Shown: positions 12,757 through 56,819, counted from the stretch's first letter. The stretch: DNA of 64,000 bases from Ascaris suum (GCA_013433145.1 CM024168.1:16315868-16379867), one strand, 5' to 3'. Notes: generated by a model not told the origin, from the sequence alone. Numbers and translations: made by a program.

Positions 12757-44270
<31,514 letters not shown>

Positions 44271-44670
44271 CGATACCTTCACTGATCTTGTTCACCAAAA
44301 GAAGGTTGTCTCATATAATTCAAGTGCAAATAATATTGATGCTTCATTATTTGATTAGGAACGTTAGCGTTGTGAGCAGATTACAGCCCACTGTATCTCA
44401 TTCTTTTATCTCTTTCTAACAGTTACAAAAAGGAGGACTTCCTTGCAAGGAAAGAAATATATTGTTTTGAGGAATATTTCGGCAGATGTTATAATATTTA
44501 TAATATGACATAGCGTTCGATTGGGCAGTTAGCATTTGAAGGATTCAGTTTCGATGGTTCCTCATTCCAAGTGCTGAAATGAGTTGAATTTAAAGATCTT
44601 AGATATAAGCAGTTGCTTCAGATAAATATAAAAAGCAACGCCAGAAGTATGTAAAGGTATGCTCGGCTTC

Positions 44671-44676
44671 AATAAA
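44671..44676 (+). terminator. possible poly(A) signal of smg-1
   Basis: AATAAA about 400 nt after the stop codon; the first clean match downstream. Confidence 0.4.
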
Positions 44677-44974
44677 CCTCAGTTAACGATCGCTTCAAAT
44701 ATAATGAGTCAGTCAAGTGCAGCAACAATAGGCTCAAATTCAAATTTTATTTCATAAAAATTTCCAGCAATAATAAAATAATGAATCGTATATCATCGAA
44801 GAAGCGACAGAATGTAGAATGATGATGCTAACGCTGACATCTCTAGCCAAGCAAGCATTCCACTATATTTCTGCTTACCGTGGCTTTGTGCATTTACGTC
44901 TAGACAGTTCATTTGCTAATTTTATCAAGTCAAGAGATATTAACTTCTTTATTAGCTACTAATGATGATTTTAG

Positions 44975-45280
44975 GTTCTCGAAATCGATGTTGATTGCGG
45001 GTTTCAGGTTTCTGCATTTGATGGCATTGTGCGAGTTTACGCGTTAAAATGCGATACAGTTCGCCTCACGAAGATCAACCGCACTAATCAACCATCATAT
45101 TGGCTATTGGCCATGGAGTATCAGTCCATGTCTGCAGAATGCCCAGTCCCATCCTACTGGCTGAATGCCAGATTGAGGGGGGGCGATCGGCCTTCGACGG
45201 GTCACACTTCTGTGCGCTGGTCATCACTCGCTATCGGACGAGACGTCTTGCGCGCGTTCGATTTTCTATTTCATCGCTGA
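44975..45280 (+). CDS. 101-codon open frame, product unknown
   Basis: Directly after a GATTTTAG acceptor the frame runs 101 codons to TGA in a GC-rich block (GIVRVYALKCDTVRL, PSYWLLAMEYQSM, SLAIGRDVLRAFDFLF). An inner TTTCAG acceptor at 45006 and a GTTCGC donor at 45058 would give a 51-nt internal exon (VSAFDGIVRVYALKCDT) instead. A second frame from 45088 is also open for over 60 codons. No family recognised. Confidence 0.35.
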   Translation, partial: VLEIDVDCGFQVSAFDGIVRVYALKCDTVRLTKINRTNQPSYWLLAMEYQSMSAECPVPSYWLNARLRGGDRPSTGHTSVRWSSLAIGRDVLRAFDFLFHR

Positions 45281-45535
45281 GTTTTTCGATAAAGAAGCTA
45301 CTGTAATGGAGATTTGTGGTCGAATTGTATCGACGGACTTCATTTTCTGTTTATGATCCAGTGATCCGGGGTGCTTTTTGAAGTTTTTATGCTACCTGAG
45401 GTCCTTGTTAAGGGGTGAGGGAGCGGATGGAAAGAGGGGAAATCGAAATTGCTAAGGTTCTGTTATTCTATATTCTCCCTATTGAGAGCGTAGGTAGTGA
45501 TGGGGTAATCGATCATGCAACTCTTATCAGGAACA

Positions 45536-45582
45536 ATTCGTTTTAAGCAATGGGATTGTAAATCCCATTGCTTAAAACGAAT
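45536..45582. repeat. perfect 22-bp inverted repeat
   Basis: Arms 45536-45557 and 45561-45582 are exact reverse complements (ATTCGTTTTAAGCAATGGG... ) around the 3-nt loop GTA. Confidence 0.97.
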
Positions 45583-45964
45583 CTCATAGCAATGGGAGTC
45601 AGCTTGTAAATTTACTCTTGTCATTAATGGACAACTTTGATGCGATGATATGAAAGAAGATAGTTGGCGCAATTTGATGGAACTGTTTTAAAAAAAAGTA
45701 AAAATTGGTTTGAAGATAAACAATTTCTTAGATTTGTCGCAATTAGCGTTCATGTGGGCGAGAGCACAAAGCGCGTCGAAACTTTTCAAAACGTCTGAAT
45801 CCTCGAATTCGATTTCCATCCTTTCTTCATTACCAACTGCATAATTCGATCATCATAGTTTTGTAGAATTCACATTTACACCATTGTCGATGTTATATTG
45901 CGTAGATATTGACCGCTTGTTCTTTTATGCCCGTCATCTTTAAATGTTTCGTTCTTTATTCCAG

Positions 45965-45996
45965 ATAACTTCGCCCGTCAGAGTTCTCATTGCCGA
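45965..45996 (+). CDS. candidate internal exon, gene unknown
   Basis: TTATTCCAG acceptor, ITSPVRVLIA plus GA, GTATGT donor. Phase 0 in, 2 out, which fits 45007-45057 before it and 46202-46246 after it. Confidence 0.3.
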
Positions 45997-46201
45997 GTAT
46001 GTAGTTGGTTTTCCTTTCAGGATATTTTTTTTAGCGACCACAACATTTCTATGTGTTTGATTAGGGAATCTGAATTTAGGCAACGTGTGGTAACGGACGA
46101 AACAATGAATTAATGACTAAATCGATGTAAAGAGAGAAAGGTCATTTCATTTAATAATATCAAATAAATAAACAAACTGCACCAATAAATGATTCCTTTA
46201 G

Positions 46202-46246
46202 ATGCGTATTCGGTGCAAGATTGATACTGTACGTTATGCAGTGGAT
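46202..46246 (+). CDS. candidate internal exon, gene unknown
   Basis: TCCTTTAG acceptor and GTAAGA donor; in the phase given by the previous candidate it reads CVFGARLILYVMQW. Another frame (MRIRCKIDTVRYAVD) is open to 46344, so the reading is not fixed. Confidence 0.3.
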
Positions 46247-46943
46247 GTAAGAGGAGCTGGATACATATCATGGTCGATGGAGGAGGTTAGAGAAATGGGA
46301 TGGGGGGTTGTACTAAAGCTTCACCCCGTTTTCGAATTCAAATAGGCTTGAAAAGACTGTTCGTGGTGAATTTAGTCCTTTTAAGTTCTCCATAAGAAAA
46401 TATTCTAGAAGCCTTCAGTATGGTCATATTTGTGCCGTTTATATCGATCTCCTCGTAGCTTCTAAACATCTTTCTTGTGCTGTGTTCGTCCATTTTCACC
46501 TGTCGGCTATTTCTTCTCCACCTCACCGATTGTTGGTGTTGCTTGTGTGTTGCCGTGCTGTCTATCTCATTCTTGTTCGTTCGTTTATTCACGTCGGTCA
46601 GAAATAAAATTTGCTATGAATACTTTTGCGCCATTTTTTTCCCGAAATTACGTCTTCGTCGGAAGGGTATCTGCTTTCACCACATCTAATCAACAAATTT
46701 TGCTCAAAGTTGAACCACTTGTCATCGTCCCGTCACTCCCATGGTTCGCGCCGGGCCCACTAACACATATGGATGATTCGCTGATTTTGGACAGCGGAAA
46801 CCACTATCACAAGACCCATTGGTGGGGGGACACATGCATCACGTGGTTGTGACCATCTCCATGGCGGAAGTTAGAAGTGTTCGAATAAGAATCGTCGAAG
46901 GGAAGCATGACGAATAGATGTTAATGGAAGCTAACAATTAGTT

Positions 46944-47082
46944 GCAGAAAAGGATACCAAGGGATCTAGAAATGATCAAAAAGCATAACGGAAAACGGAA
47001 CAGGAAGGAATCGGACGAGTTCTATGTCCGTATTTATGAAGACATCCCATATGAAGTCAACCAAAGTGTTAGATTTTCGTAG
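46944..47082 (+). CDS. coding-like open frame, unassigned
   Basis: After GTTGCAG: KRIPRDLEMIKKHNGKRNR, then DEFYVRIYEDIPYEVNQSVR and TAG; 45 codons. Just upstream of the reverse-transcriptase relic, so possibly part of the same element. Confidence 0.3.
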
Positions 47083-47124
47083 AATTATGAATTTAAGCGC
47101 CGAATCTGAGGGGAAAGTTAAATC

Positions 47125-47334
47125 TTGCCAGAATTGTGCTTCTTTTTAACTGTATCATTTCAACGAAAAAATCATGAAGAATGGAAGCTTGCAAATGTGG
47201 CCGCCATATTGAAAGATGCTGACGATAGGGAGAATGCGCTAAATTATAGCATAGCAGAGTTGGGGTTTTCGTTATCTTCTTCAAGGAATTCCCTCTGGAT
47301 AGGCCAAGACGTTCAATGCTGGATAGTACTTTAA
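47125..47334 (+). mobile_element. non-LTR retrotransposon reverse-transcriptase relic
   Basis: The frame holds EEWKLANVAAILKDADD and, ten residues on, LNYSIAELGFS. This follows the LINE reverse-transcriptase block W-K-x-A-N-V-x-P-I-x-K-x-G-D...N-Y-R-P-I-S-L, with the key Pro and Arg lost. About 70 codons remain; no catalytic YADD motif was seen. A dead fragment. Confidence 0.45.
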
Positions 47335-48987
47335 AACACATCACAGTGGCCGTGCTGCGTGTCTTGCAGGTTTTTTTCGTTTTTTTTTTTGTGAAAAATA
47401 CTTCGAAAGCAATTCTTAAAAAGTTTTCATAGCATGTTATAATCCTTCATCATTTTCTTGTTAGTCTTGATTCTTAAAAAATTCGAGGTGGACATGCAAA
47501 ATTTTCGGCCAGTGGTCAGCAACTGGACAGTGCGAATAAACGACTTCAATGGAAGCATTTAGGCAATTATGGTCGCCTACATCGATGTCAAATATAGAGA
47601 AAGCGCTACTTGTCTATGTCTCGCGAATAACACAATCCAGTGATCGCATCAGAGTGGCTACAAGATCAAGGTAATTAATTCAATTTTAAAGCATTAACTA
47701 AAATTAATCGGTTGAAGATCTCAACGAATATGAATATGAAATGTGGACTTTGATTTAAACGAAAACGTTTTCGCTATATGCGAAGAGATTTGGAATTTAA
47801 CCGGAGTTGATCATTAAATTATTCACAAATAAAGCTAAAACAACACAATTGTTGAAATAATTTTCCTTTGTTTATAATCTTTCTCCACTTCTCTTTTTTC
47901 CGCTCCAAAATTTGAAAAAAAAAAGTTCTATTTCTTATACACGATTATCCGTCTATATCAGACATAGTGCATGAAATCGTCTCTTCACTTCACACCATCG
48001 ATAGATTATAGATTTTCCATTTGCCCGAATCTGTGCATTGTAACAGATGTATTATTGCATAGATGGAACAATAAAAAAAATGCAAATGAGTCGAAAAATG
48101 TTTGAAAAGTTAGAAGATTCATTACATGCAATTTTGCTTTCTATATATATTTTTTTCGGTAGCATTTAATGTGTACGGTATATTGCCAAAGGCTGGATGG
48201 ATTAGCCAACAAAGGGAGTGAGATATAATAGGAGAATATTTTGTTGAAGTGATGAAACTGAACTGGAAATATTTTTTAAAAAAAGGGATATGAAATGCAA
48301 TAACAAATGCCATAAATGAAGCATTAATGCCTTAATGTAAATTTGATGCTCTGAGGAGATTTTGCGTGCAAAAGAGAAGATATAAGCCAAATGAGACGAT
48401 ATTAATTGTGGGATTTCTCGATGCGCTGAATAAACTCAACTGATTGCATATAGTGTACATAAGTTTTTTTTTTTTATAAGAGAATATTCGTCTTTTATTT
48501 TCTTTCTATGCATAGAAAGATTTACTAGAGAGCATAAAATATGCATAGCATATTAGTGCAAGTGAGAGATTGTGAATAATCGAAGTAAATTTATGGATAT
48601 TTGCGCATTTTTGCGCTCTTGAAGCGCTACAAACATTGAAATGAACTCAGCTTCGACGAGTGAAACGCCGCCCTGTTGAAGTGGCGATCGCCTCTCCTCT
48701 CTTTTTGCCGATAGCAATCGAATTTAAATTACACGGTTTGCATCCATTCAGAATCGCCAATTATACATGGGCAAAGCAGTGTAATTTATTTATTTTAATG
48801 CCCTTACTATGGGCGAAAAAATCGCAAAAATGGTTTATATATTGGAAAAGAGCATTTTCAGCTCTGTTTTAAATTTCTCTTAATTTAATTGAAGGTCATT
48901 GCAATGATATAGCTATGTAACATCTTAATCACAAGGGGATTCTATTTTCTACAAATGTTTCAGTGCTTGTATGTTGATGTGGTATGA

Positions 48988-49230
48988 AAGAAGGGGAGAG
49001 GGCACGATTCTCGAACTTTTATTCGTGACATTCATCTCGCCAAGTCCATTCTCGAGATTCCTCCATTCGAGCGGAAAAACCTTTTCTTGCAACTCTATCA
49101 TGATTGTTACATGGGAAAGTTCTCGAATTATTTAGTACTGTGCTCTAAAGAGGAAGCAGTGGCGCCGATCAACAACGTCTATTTTTCCACGCGAATATTC
49201 CAAGCTGTAGTAGGCTTATTTTCCAGCTAG
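48988..49230 (+). CDS. 80-codon frame with strong coding character, unknown
   Basis: From a TGA at 48985 to TAG at 49228 the frame reads, in parts, DIHLAKSILEIPPFERKNLF, LYHDCYMGKFSNYLVLCSKE, INNVYFSTRIFQAVVGLFSS. Composition is clearly protein-like and codons prefer C/G endings. A TTTCAG at 48961-48963 precedes it but its frame has the TGA; another frame from that acceptor is also open for 57 codons. Possibly a terminal exon with a frameshift, or a transposon remnant. Confidence 0.4.
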   Translation, partial: KKGRGHDSRTFIRDIHLAKSILEIPPFERKNLFLQLYHDCYMGKFSNYLVLCSKEEAVAPINNVYFSTRIFQAVVGLFSS

Positions 49231-50990
49231 CGAGGTATTCTGAAAGCAGATTCCGATATTAAATACGCTTAGATGTTTGCTAATAAACGAGTCGTTTTTA
49301 TTGGGCAATAACCTCAAGAACCTAGTCGACTCATATATTTGACAATAATTTTTTCTTCATTTCTACCTTTCACAAGCCTGTTTCTTACGGTAAAGATTCA
49401 GGCAAATATAGGAGAGTTGGATTATTGTAAGGACATTGTAGATCTTACTTTAGATTGAGAGTTGACCTATCTATTTGAATGAAAATCTATCATATTTTAT
49501 CATTCCTAGAGGATAGATCCTTTAAAATGCCAATATTCAAACATGCTAATTGCTATTTTATAACCAAATAGTCGTTTTAGAGTCTTTTAGAGGTTAGAAA
49601 ATATTACAACGGAAAACAGCGAACAATTTTTGCATTATTGTAAAATAAAATCTCTTAATATTATTTGCGCTCTCAATCTTTCATAACGTATAATTGAGAA
49701 CTTTCTCTCATATTACGCATTCTTGAGACAATTGTTTGCAAATTGCAATTTGAGACATTTATTTGCAAACAATTGCAATGAGACAATAATTTGAGAGAGG
49801 AATTTGTTGAAGTATTTGCTGAAAACAAATATCTATGGAAATTATTATATTCGAAAAGAAAAAACTGAGAAGAAAAATCTGTATTCATATATAACAGACG
49901 AGGATGAGTCTGAATGAAACACGTCGCATATTAGCTCGTTGATTATATTGAAAAGTTTGCAATTGTGCGGCGATTTGTCCAAAAAGTGAACAACGAGACG
50001 GAAAATTATCAATTGTATAATGGAGAAATATCTTTCGCTGATATTTCGGCATATATCATATCCTCTTCAACGGAAATGCATACGAAATACGATTGTATAT
50101 GTCATGAAATTTACACTATAAGAGAATATTTTTAAATGTCATCAAATTCTTCTAGAGTGATACCGCATCGTTGCTGATAATATCATCGATATTAAATTAT
50201 CACAGATATAATGCGTTTCACGCAGAAGAGATTTTATTGCTCTAAGATGAGAGGAAAGATCATAGTTCAATGCCTTCATTATAGCTAGATTCGATTATAG
50301 CTTAGTATTGCAAATATTAATGCGGCAGAAAAAAAATTGCATCCCTATTCTTTCACATTGTATTCTCTCCGTCCCCTCTCCCCTCCGCTTAACCTCAACC
50401 CTTCTCTATTATAAGAAATTTTCAAACAGTATTGATGATGGAAGGGATTGACTGAAATGCGAATAGGGGGAGAGATTCATTGCTGCTAAATTTTTCTTCT
50501 CATATTACCTTTGCTCTAAATATGAGGAAAATTTTTGAAGTTTTCATGTATTTATCAATTTTTTCTCATCAAGAAAAATGCGGAAATATGCACATATCTA
50601 TTTTCAATTTTTCTTAATTTTTATTTTTTCTTTTTAATTTCACATTATTGCTAAGAGGTTTTCCCATCAGAAAGTTTGTATGCTTTTCGATATAACTTGA
50701 AATTATCTCTAAGTTAGTGATGCTAAAACATTGCTGAGCGGATAATACGAAATGACGATCCGACTGTTTTCCACTTCAGTGGCCACTTCATTATGCTTTA
50801 CTGAGCTCTCTTCATGAATGCTTTCCACTTTAAACTTTTACCTTATATGAAATATCTACGTTGTATTTACCTATCGATTAGTGCAGCGCAGAAGTGCGGT
50901 ATACTTTATCAATCGATAAGGCAAAAAAAACAAGCAAACAAAGAAGCCCGGCAGGCATCTAGCCTCAAAAATATGCGATATGCTGCAATA
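49231..50990. other. AT-rich stretch, nothing recognised
   Basis: Low GC, small chance frames only. Confidence 0.5.
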
Positions 50991-51102
50991 TTATGAAAGC
51001 TCTATATCCTTCTTTCTCGCATCAAGTTTTCCAGGAAGTAGTAAAATTCATTCAATGTGAAGAGAGCCGGAGGATACGGAACGATCAGTTTTGAATTTTC
51101 CA

Positions 51103-51450
51103 GTATCGATGTGAGCTAACGCTGGAAAAACACCTAGGACAAATTATAACGATTCGATGATCTGTCGATGGTGGCCGATCATCGAACCGCTATAGTGGCA
51201 ACTTTTAGCGCATTAAAACATTCTCAACAAAACAAGTAGTAGGAATATATGCGCAGGAGGCCAATATAACATTTGCCGAGTCAATCAAAAAATTGATGAG
51301 ACAATATCTTAGTCGATGATGCGGTTTTGTTGATGTGCCACTTCCTTTGGATTAGTGCTGCAGGCATTAGCGGACGTTATTTCTGCAAGAATTTTATGGG
51401 AATTTTCGATGCTGACAACCGTTTGGTGGGAATAATATAAGCAAAATGTG
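51103..51450 (+). pseudogene. stop-interrupted coding-like frame
   Basis: After ATTTTCCAG one frame reads YRCELTLEKHLGQIITIR, stop, SVDGGRSSNRYSGNF, stop, then KQVVGIYAQEANITFAESIK and KLMRQYLSR, stop. Protein-like pieces persist in one frame across TGA and TAG codons, as in a decayed gene or element. Family unknown. Confidence 0.3.
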
Positions 51451-52997
51451 TTTGCGCCCTTTGTGCTGTAAATGGCAATAAGTTTAGGCGAAGTTTTATG
51501 CGTCTATTTTTAAACAATCGCATGTTAATCGTTCAGATAACGGCCTTCACTTTCCAATAGTGCATATCTCTTAACATTTACATTTCTTTCATATTCTTCA
51601 ATATTGTGCATCTCAAACATTGCAATTCATCAATCATCATTTCTACAAAATTGAAAAATATTTTTGGATGCTTTCTAATCGTTGATGTTTTTTGCCTTTT
51701 GTTTTGCATAGTGCATTCATTTCGTTGTTGCATTTTTGCATATTTATGCAGAAATATTTGATAATTTGCATATATTCAACAAAAAAGTGGAAAATGCAAA
51801 ATGACGCGTTCACGTTTTGATCGCACTTGGAACTTGTTCAAGTCTTTCACAAAAACTTTTTTTTTCTGTGCTCCGAATTACTATATGGAACGCCTTATAA
51901 CCATATATGGCCTGGGGCATAATGTCCTCCATACAGTAAACGCTATCAGCCAGTTTAAAAGTTTAGTTTCCGATGGTTTCTGAATTGAAACCGCCTTGGA
52001 TTCAGATAGAGACACATAAATACATGAGCGCAAGGATATGCGCACGCACAGACGCAATGTCAACATAAAGCATGTTTGCAGAGACGATTATTGTGCATAT
52101 TTTATTGTTTTCTTTTTTCCCTATAAATTATGAAATTGGTTGGGTCAATTGAGTGGAGTGCAGAGCAAAAATTGCTCGTAATTGCTCCATAAGAGCCGCC
52201 TCGATGCTAGCTGTCGGCGTTTTCCGCCGCTTTTTCCTTCTCTTTCTTTTTCGTCCTTTTGTTCTTGAAAATATTTCCCAGGAGCTTGCGCTTTTTTTTT
52301 TTCAAAAGATGAGGTTATGCTTTGTGCATATTACATTTCACCTTCAAAAGTATTAGTGAAGATCGGGTGAAGGGAGGAGAAGGTCGGGGATGGATGTATT
52401 ATGTATGGGTACTGTGATTCGATCCCGCTCACTGAATGCATTGTGGAGATTCAATAATTTGCAAAGTTTATTCAATATTCCGCTATTAATAAATAGCAAT
52501 CGAGAGATTGCATAAATGTTTAGCGAAAAAAAAAGAGAGAATATTGAATAAAATTCGCTTGTTTTGTGATGTTGAAGTTTATTTTGTTAGTATTGAATCT
52601 CATTTGGAGGCAAATTTGCCAAAAGGAATGCACATATGAGTATATCGATCATTTTATTACGCAGATGTATTGTTTGCAAAAATTTTTGCAAAACATTGCA
52701 CGTGATGAATTATATAATTTCATATTTGGATTTTTATTGCAAATTATGCAATGATAAATGATTGGCAATGATTTATATTGTATATTTAATAATTCGAAAA
52801 TATAATTATACTACATGAGTATCTTTCAATTACGAAACTAAAAAAAAACCGTTAACAGCACATTGCATCCTTTTTCGTTTGCATTTCAAATGCACATAAT
52901 GTGCACGCTGCACACGTTAACATAGGCGATGTCTGCTAGATCTGAAATATAATTACACATGTGCACCTCATTATATACTCGAATGTACATTCTTCAG

Positions 52998-53106
52998 GAA
53001 CTAACTTTTCATCTCAGTGACCATGGAAAACGAACAACTCGGGTTCATAGTGACGTGCAAAAGAAAATATTACCAATGGAAAAATTTGAAATTTTTGAAA
53101 AAGAAA
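52998..53106 (+). CDS. candidate internal exon, gene unknown
   Basis: ATTCTTCAG acceptor; ELTFHLSDHGKRTTRVHSDV then QKKILPMEKFEIFEKE; GAAA/GTATGA donor. 36 codons plus one base. May belong to the plus-strand gene that ends at 56819. Confidence 0.35.
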
Positions 53107-54352
53107 GTATGAAATTAATGATTTGCAATCTGTATTTGTGAATTGCAATTTTGGAATTTCATGATCACTATTTGCATTAAATCGTCGAAAACTTTTAGTT
53201 TTGCAATCTGAGATTTTCGTTTTATTGCATTTAAACTATTACGTTATGTTCACTCTTTGCATCCTTATATAATTGCCATTTTCGATCTCAATTCCTAAGA
53301 ATCTTCATTTTTCCATCAATATTCATCTCGTTCGTCTTCTGCTTCTGCAATACTTTTTCCCGGATTGGTTGTGATTATGACTTGGAACTATCCTTGAGTC
53401 AATTATCATCAGTTGAAGATTGCAATGGGAGGGTCGACTAAAAGCTCAATTGAAAGCATAATTGTAATAAATCCCATATTCCTTTTCCGTTTCGAATAAA
53501 ACTCAACTCTGCTTAGTTTATGAAAATTACAAGTGCTAAGTCGGTATTCTGTCCAATGCTTAGTTTCTAATCGAATAAATACATGCTGGAAAACTTTATT
53601 TATGCAAATTGTTAGAAGAAGTTGAAGAGCAGGTTCAAGTTCACCGAAACGACTGATGATGCTTCGTTGCGAAATGCAATGAACCTATAAGAGATTGATC
53701 ATTCTATAAGTTGAAAAACACAACTATTGCATTGATAGATAAGCGATTTCATATTAGCCATAGATTCATCATATATGCTAAGCAATCTAAGTAATTTGGT
53801 GATTCTACTAGAAATGGAGTTCTTTTAATGATTTGACTTTCAAATATTTTAGAGGATAACTGTAGATCAGGCAAGAAAGTAATTTCAGTAAGTGCCTACG
53901 ACTTACGTTCGAAAAATTAGTCTTGTTTTTGAGTTTTGGTGAGAGAAGAGGGAAATGAAAGCGATAATCAATAAATGAGAGGAAAAATCAACAATTCCTA
54001 AAGCATCAAAAATCACTGCTATGACAACTATTGAAGAAATATATGTAAGAAAAAGTTGATGATATACAAAGGAATTTGTATCGTATGTGCGTTTATTCGT
54101 TCCGTCGCAGAAACTTTCATATGCATAATATGCATCTGTTTAGTCGAATATGCAGATATCAATATGCTTGTAAAACAGAATTTTTTTTTTCATTGAATTA
54201 GATTAATTGTTGAACAAATTTGCATATTCAAAAATTCAGATCGCCGAGAAACGCGTGGGTGGAATCGGACTGTGAAGTTACCCCAAGGTTTGGGTAAAAT
54301 TTATAAGATATGGTCAGCCAAACTTTAGCGATTTAATAGTTAAAACTTCCAG

Positions 54353-54550
54353 ATGACACGCATAGGTGAGCGCGCAAATTTCACGATACTACCAATGTGC
54401 TTTCCGAAAAACTCGAACTCACCACTACTTAAGCCTCAGATATGCGTATGCTATAGTATAGAAATCTACTGCAGAATAAGTGTGTATTTCACTTTGTTGC
54501 CCATCTTCAAAGGAACTCGTAATACTGAGTCAGAAGTGAACATCAAATAA
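54353..54550 (+). CDS. possible small 65-residue gene or exon
   Basis: ATG sits directly on an ACTTCCAG acceptor, as in trans-spliced nematode genes; MTRIGERANFTILPMCFP... runs 65 codons to TAA. A GTGAGC donor 13 nt after the ATG allows an alternative very short first exon. Confidence 0.25.
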   Translation: MTRIGERANFTILPMCFPKNSNSPLLKPQICVCYSIEIYCRISVYFTLLPIFKGTRNTESEVNIK

Positions 54551-54831
54551 GGGCGACGTTGGAGGAGAGGGGGTGGGGGGGGGGAATATGAGAAGGATGG
54601 GGAATTTAATTTGCTCTCATAATAGATGACCAATAGAGTCAGTACACATTGAATTTGTTTGCAGCTAAGTCGCTTGGTATGTAAGCAGCCAATATGGCAA
54701 CTTACGTAAAAAATGTTGAAATTTGTTTCATTGTACCTCAAATTGTTCTAGTAATGCGTGAAAAAAATTCGTCATATTACTTCAAAACATTCATTTAGCA
54801 CATAAATTTATACTTCCTCTCATATCACTCT

Positions 54832-54870
54832 CCCCCACCTCCCCCCCCACCCCCCTCCCCTCCCCTTCTC
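54832..54870. repeat. C-rich tract (G-quadruplex prone on minus strand)
   Basis: CCCCCC, CCCCCCCC, CCCCCC, CCCC blocks separated by A or T, followed by CTCTCCTCCTC. Confidence 0.9.
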
Positions 54871-56741
54871 TCCTCCTCTTCCAAGACCAACAAATTTTTA
54901 GAGAGTTCAATTTTTTGAACATTGCGCTGCATGTCATAACATATTAAAAATATCTCTGCGTTATCACGTTGAACGAACATTAATGAGGGAGGATAGCGTG
55001 TGTTGAAAATAAGCTGGAACAAGAATTTGAGTATATTATGTTAATCCCTTTCTGGTTTTGATTTCTCTCATTTTCTCCTTTCCTCTCTCAATTCATTTGG
55101 TAGTGAGAAAGAAATTCCTCTTATTGTGCAACGTTGTTGAATTCTCATCTAGTCATAAATATATACGATTCATTTCTTAATGACAATTAATTGGAAATAA
55201 TCTTTAATTGGCGAATGGATAGAAAATGAAACGAATATCGAAATAAGCGTTCCATATAGAATATGCATTCAAGTAGAAATGTGCAACGGAAAAGAAAAAA
55301 AAACGATAAATGTCTGCGCTGAGTGATTTCGTAGAGCTTCACGATGCTTTTAGGGAATTGAACGAAAAAATATCTTCTTTATGAGAGATTTCGGTGCCTA
55401 GATTTGAATATTGCGAAATTTATTGGCAATTTTCCGAATAATTTTTTTTTTCGGAAATTGGCAAAATTTCCATATTTTTTAAAAGTAGAAATATGCAAAT
55501 ACAATGAATACTAGCATATGATACAATAAGTAATATTCATTAATATGTTTGCTGGTAGCGAATTTTCCACTAATAGGGGGGCATTCATCATTTTGGATTT
55601 ATCTTCGTAAATAATTTCTTTTTTTTTTTTAATTTTTATTGTTTATAAGTCTTAAAAAATTTTCTAAGAGAATATCGATTAACGAGACAACAATTTGAAA
55701 GGAATTAATGAATTGCAAAATTTTCAAAAATCTTCGAAATTTCAATATTCGGCTTAGTGAAAAATAACAGCTTCAAATATATCTTTCTTTATTATCTTTG
55801 ATAATCGAAATAGTCGGATTTTTATCATAATTTATGAAATTAAACCTAGTATTTACCTCTATTAACGTTGAGGGGAATTGATGAATTTACATTTTCTGAG
55901 ATGGCGCTCATGATTGCAAACGTAATGTACTTCTCAAATATCAATTTCGTCGATAAGCAAAAAAAAAATCAATGTGAACTCTGATTATTCATAAGTTTTG
56001 CATTTATCCTCATCAATTCACTTCTAAATTAATCTAATCAATTACAATAAGTGATCGTGTGGTCTATGACTCTATGCTCGATTATTTAATTTACGTTTGC
56101 TTTTATTTATATTTATGCGATATTAATAACGTACAATTTGGGTGTTTAGTCTTTATAACTTACTTGCACATTACATATATATATATATCTTCATGAATTT
56201 TATCACAAAGTTATTTTTTATTAAAAATTTCAACAAATAATAAAATTGAATGAAAAATAAAAGAGGAACAACAATAATTCAAAATTTGCATATGGGGCTT
56301 CATGGAATTGATTGCGATTTTTGATTTCCATATTGACATAAAAATCTTTTTTTTACTCATTGAGCCATTGTTGAATCGCTCTTCAATAAAATCACCTTCA
56401 TCGAAGAATGGCTAAAAAGCCTTAAATTGTATTGCTTTCCAATAGGAAGATGAATGTCATTTCTCTGTTCACTCTTATTGGCAGTCATTTCTGTTTGACA
56501 TTTCAAGCAAATCTAATAAGTGATATTTGAGACTGTTTCAATCAAATGTGATAATCTAGATCCTAAGCACTAGTTACAGATTAAATGAAATTCTCGAAAA
56601 TATTTCTATGGAAACTTTTAAAAAAGTCGAAATTTCTTCTTTTATTTTATACGAATTTTTGACTCATTTCAAGGAGATGGATGAAAGTTGCATAAAACGT
56701 AGTATTATTTCAACGTTTGAGATGTATTTGGATGGATTCAG
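54871..56741. other. very AT-rich stretch, no exon seen
   Basis: Contains a short TA run at about 56175; otherwise featureless to the eye. Confidence 0.6.
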
Positions 56742-56819
56742 GTGGACGATGCGTTGCGCATGAATAAGCGTCGCGATGATTTTGTCATTGATGAGCTGAA
56801 GCTTCAACCATCTGCATGA
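56742..56819 (+). CDS. terminal exon of an unidentified plus-strand gene
   Basis: TGGATTCAG acceptor, 25 codons (DDALRMNKRRDDFVIDELKL, then QPSA) and TGA, with GC-rich codons in an AT-rich setting. Earlier exons are not securely placed; it is convergent with the minus-strand gene ending at 57400. Confidence 0.55.
   Translation: MDDALRMNKRRDDFVIDELKLQPSA

Noticed and set aside
46338..46592. Minus-strand polar frame resembling the end of an RTE-type reverse transcriptase (DINGTNMTILKASRIFSYGE)
   Set aside because: Similarity rests on a few residues and lacks the YLGR motif; not enough to call an element on this strand.
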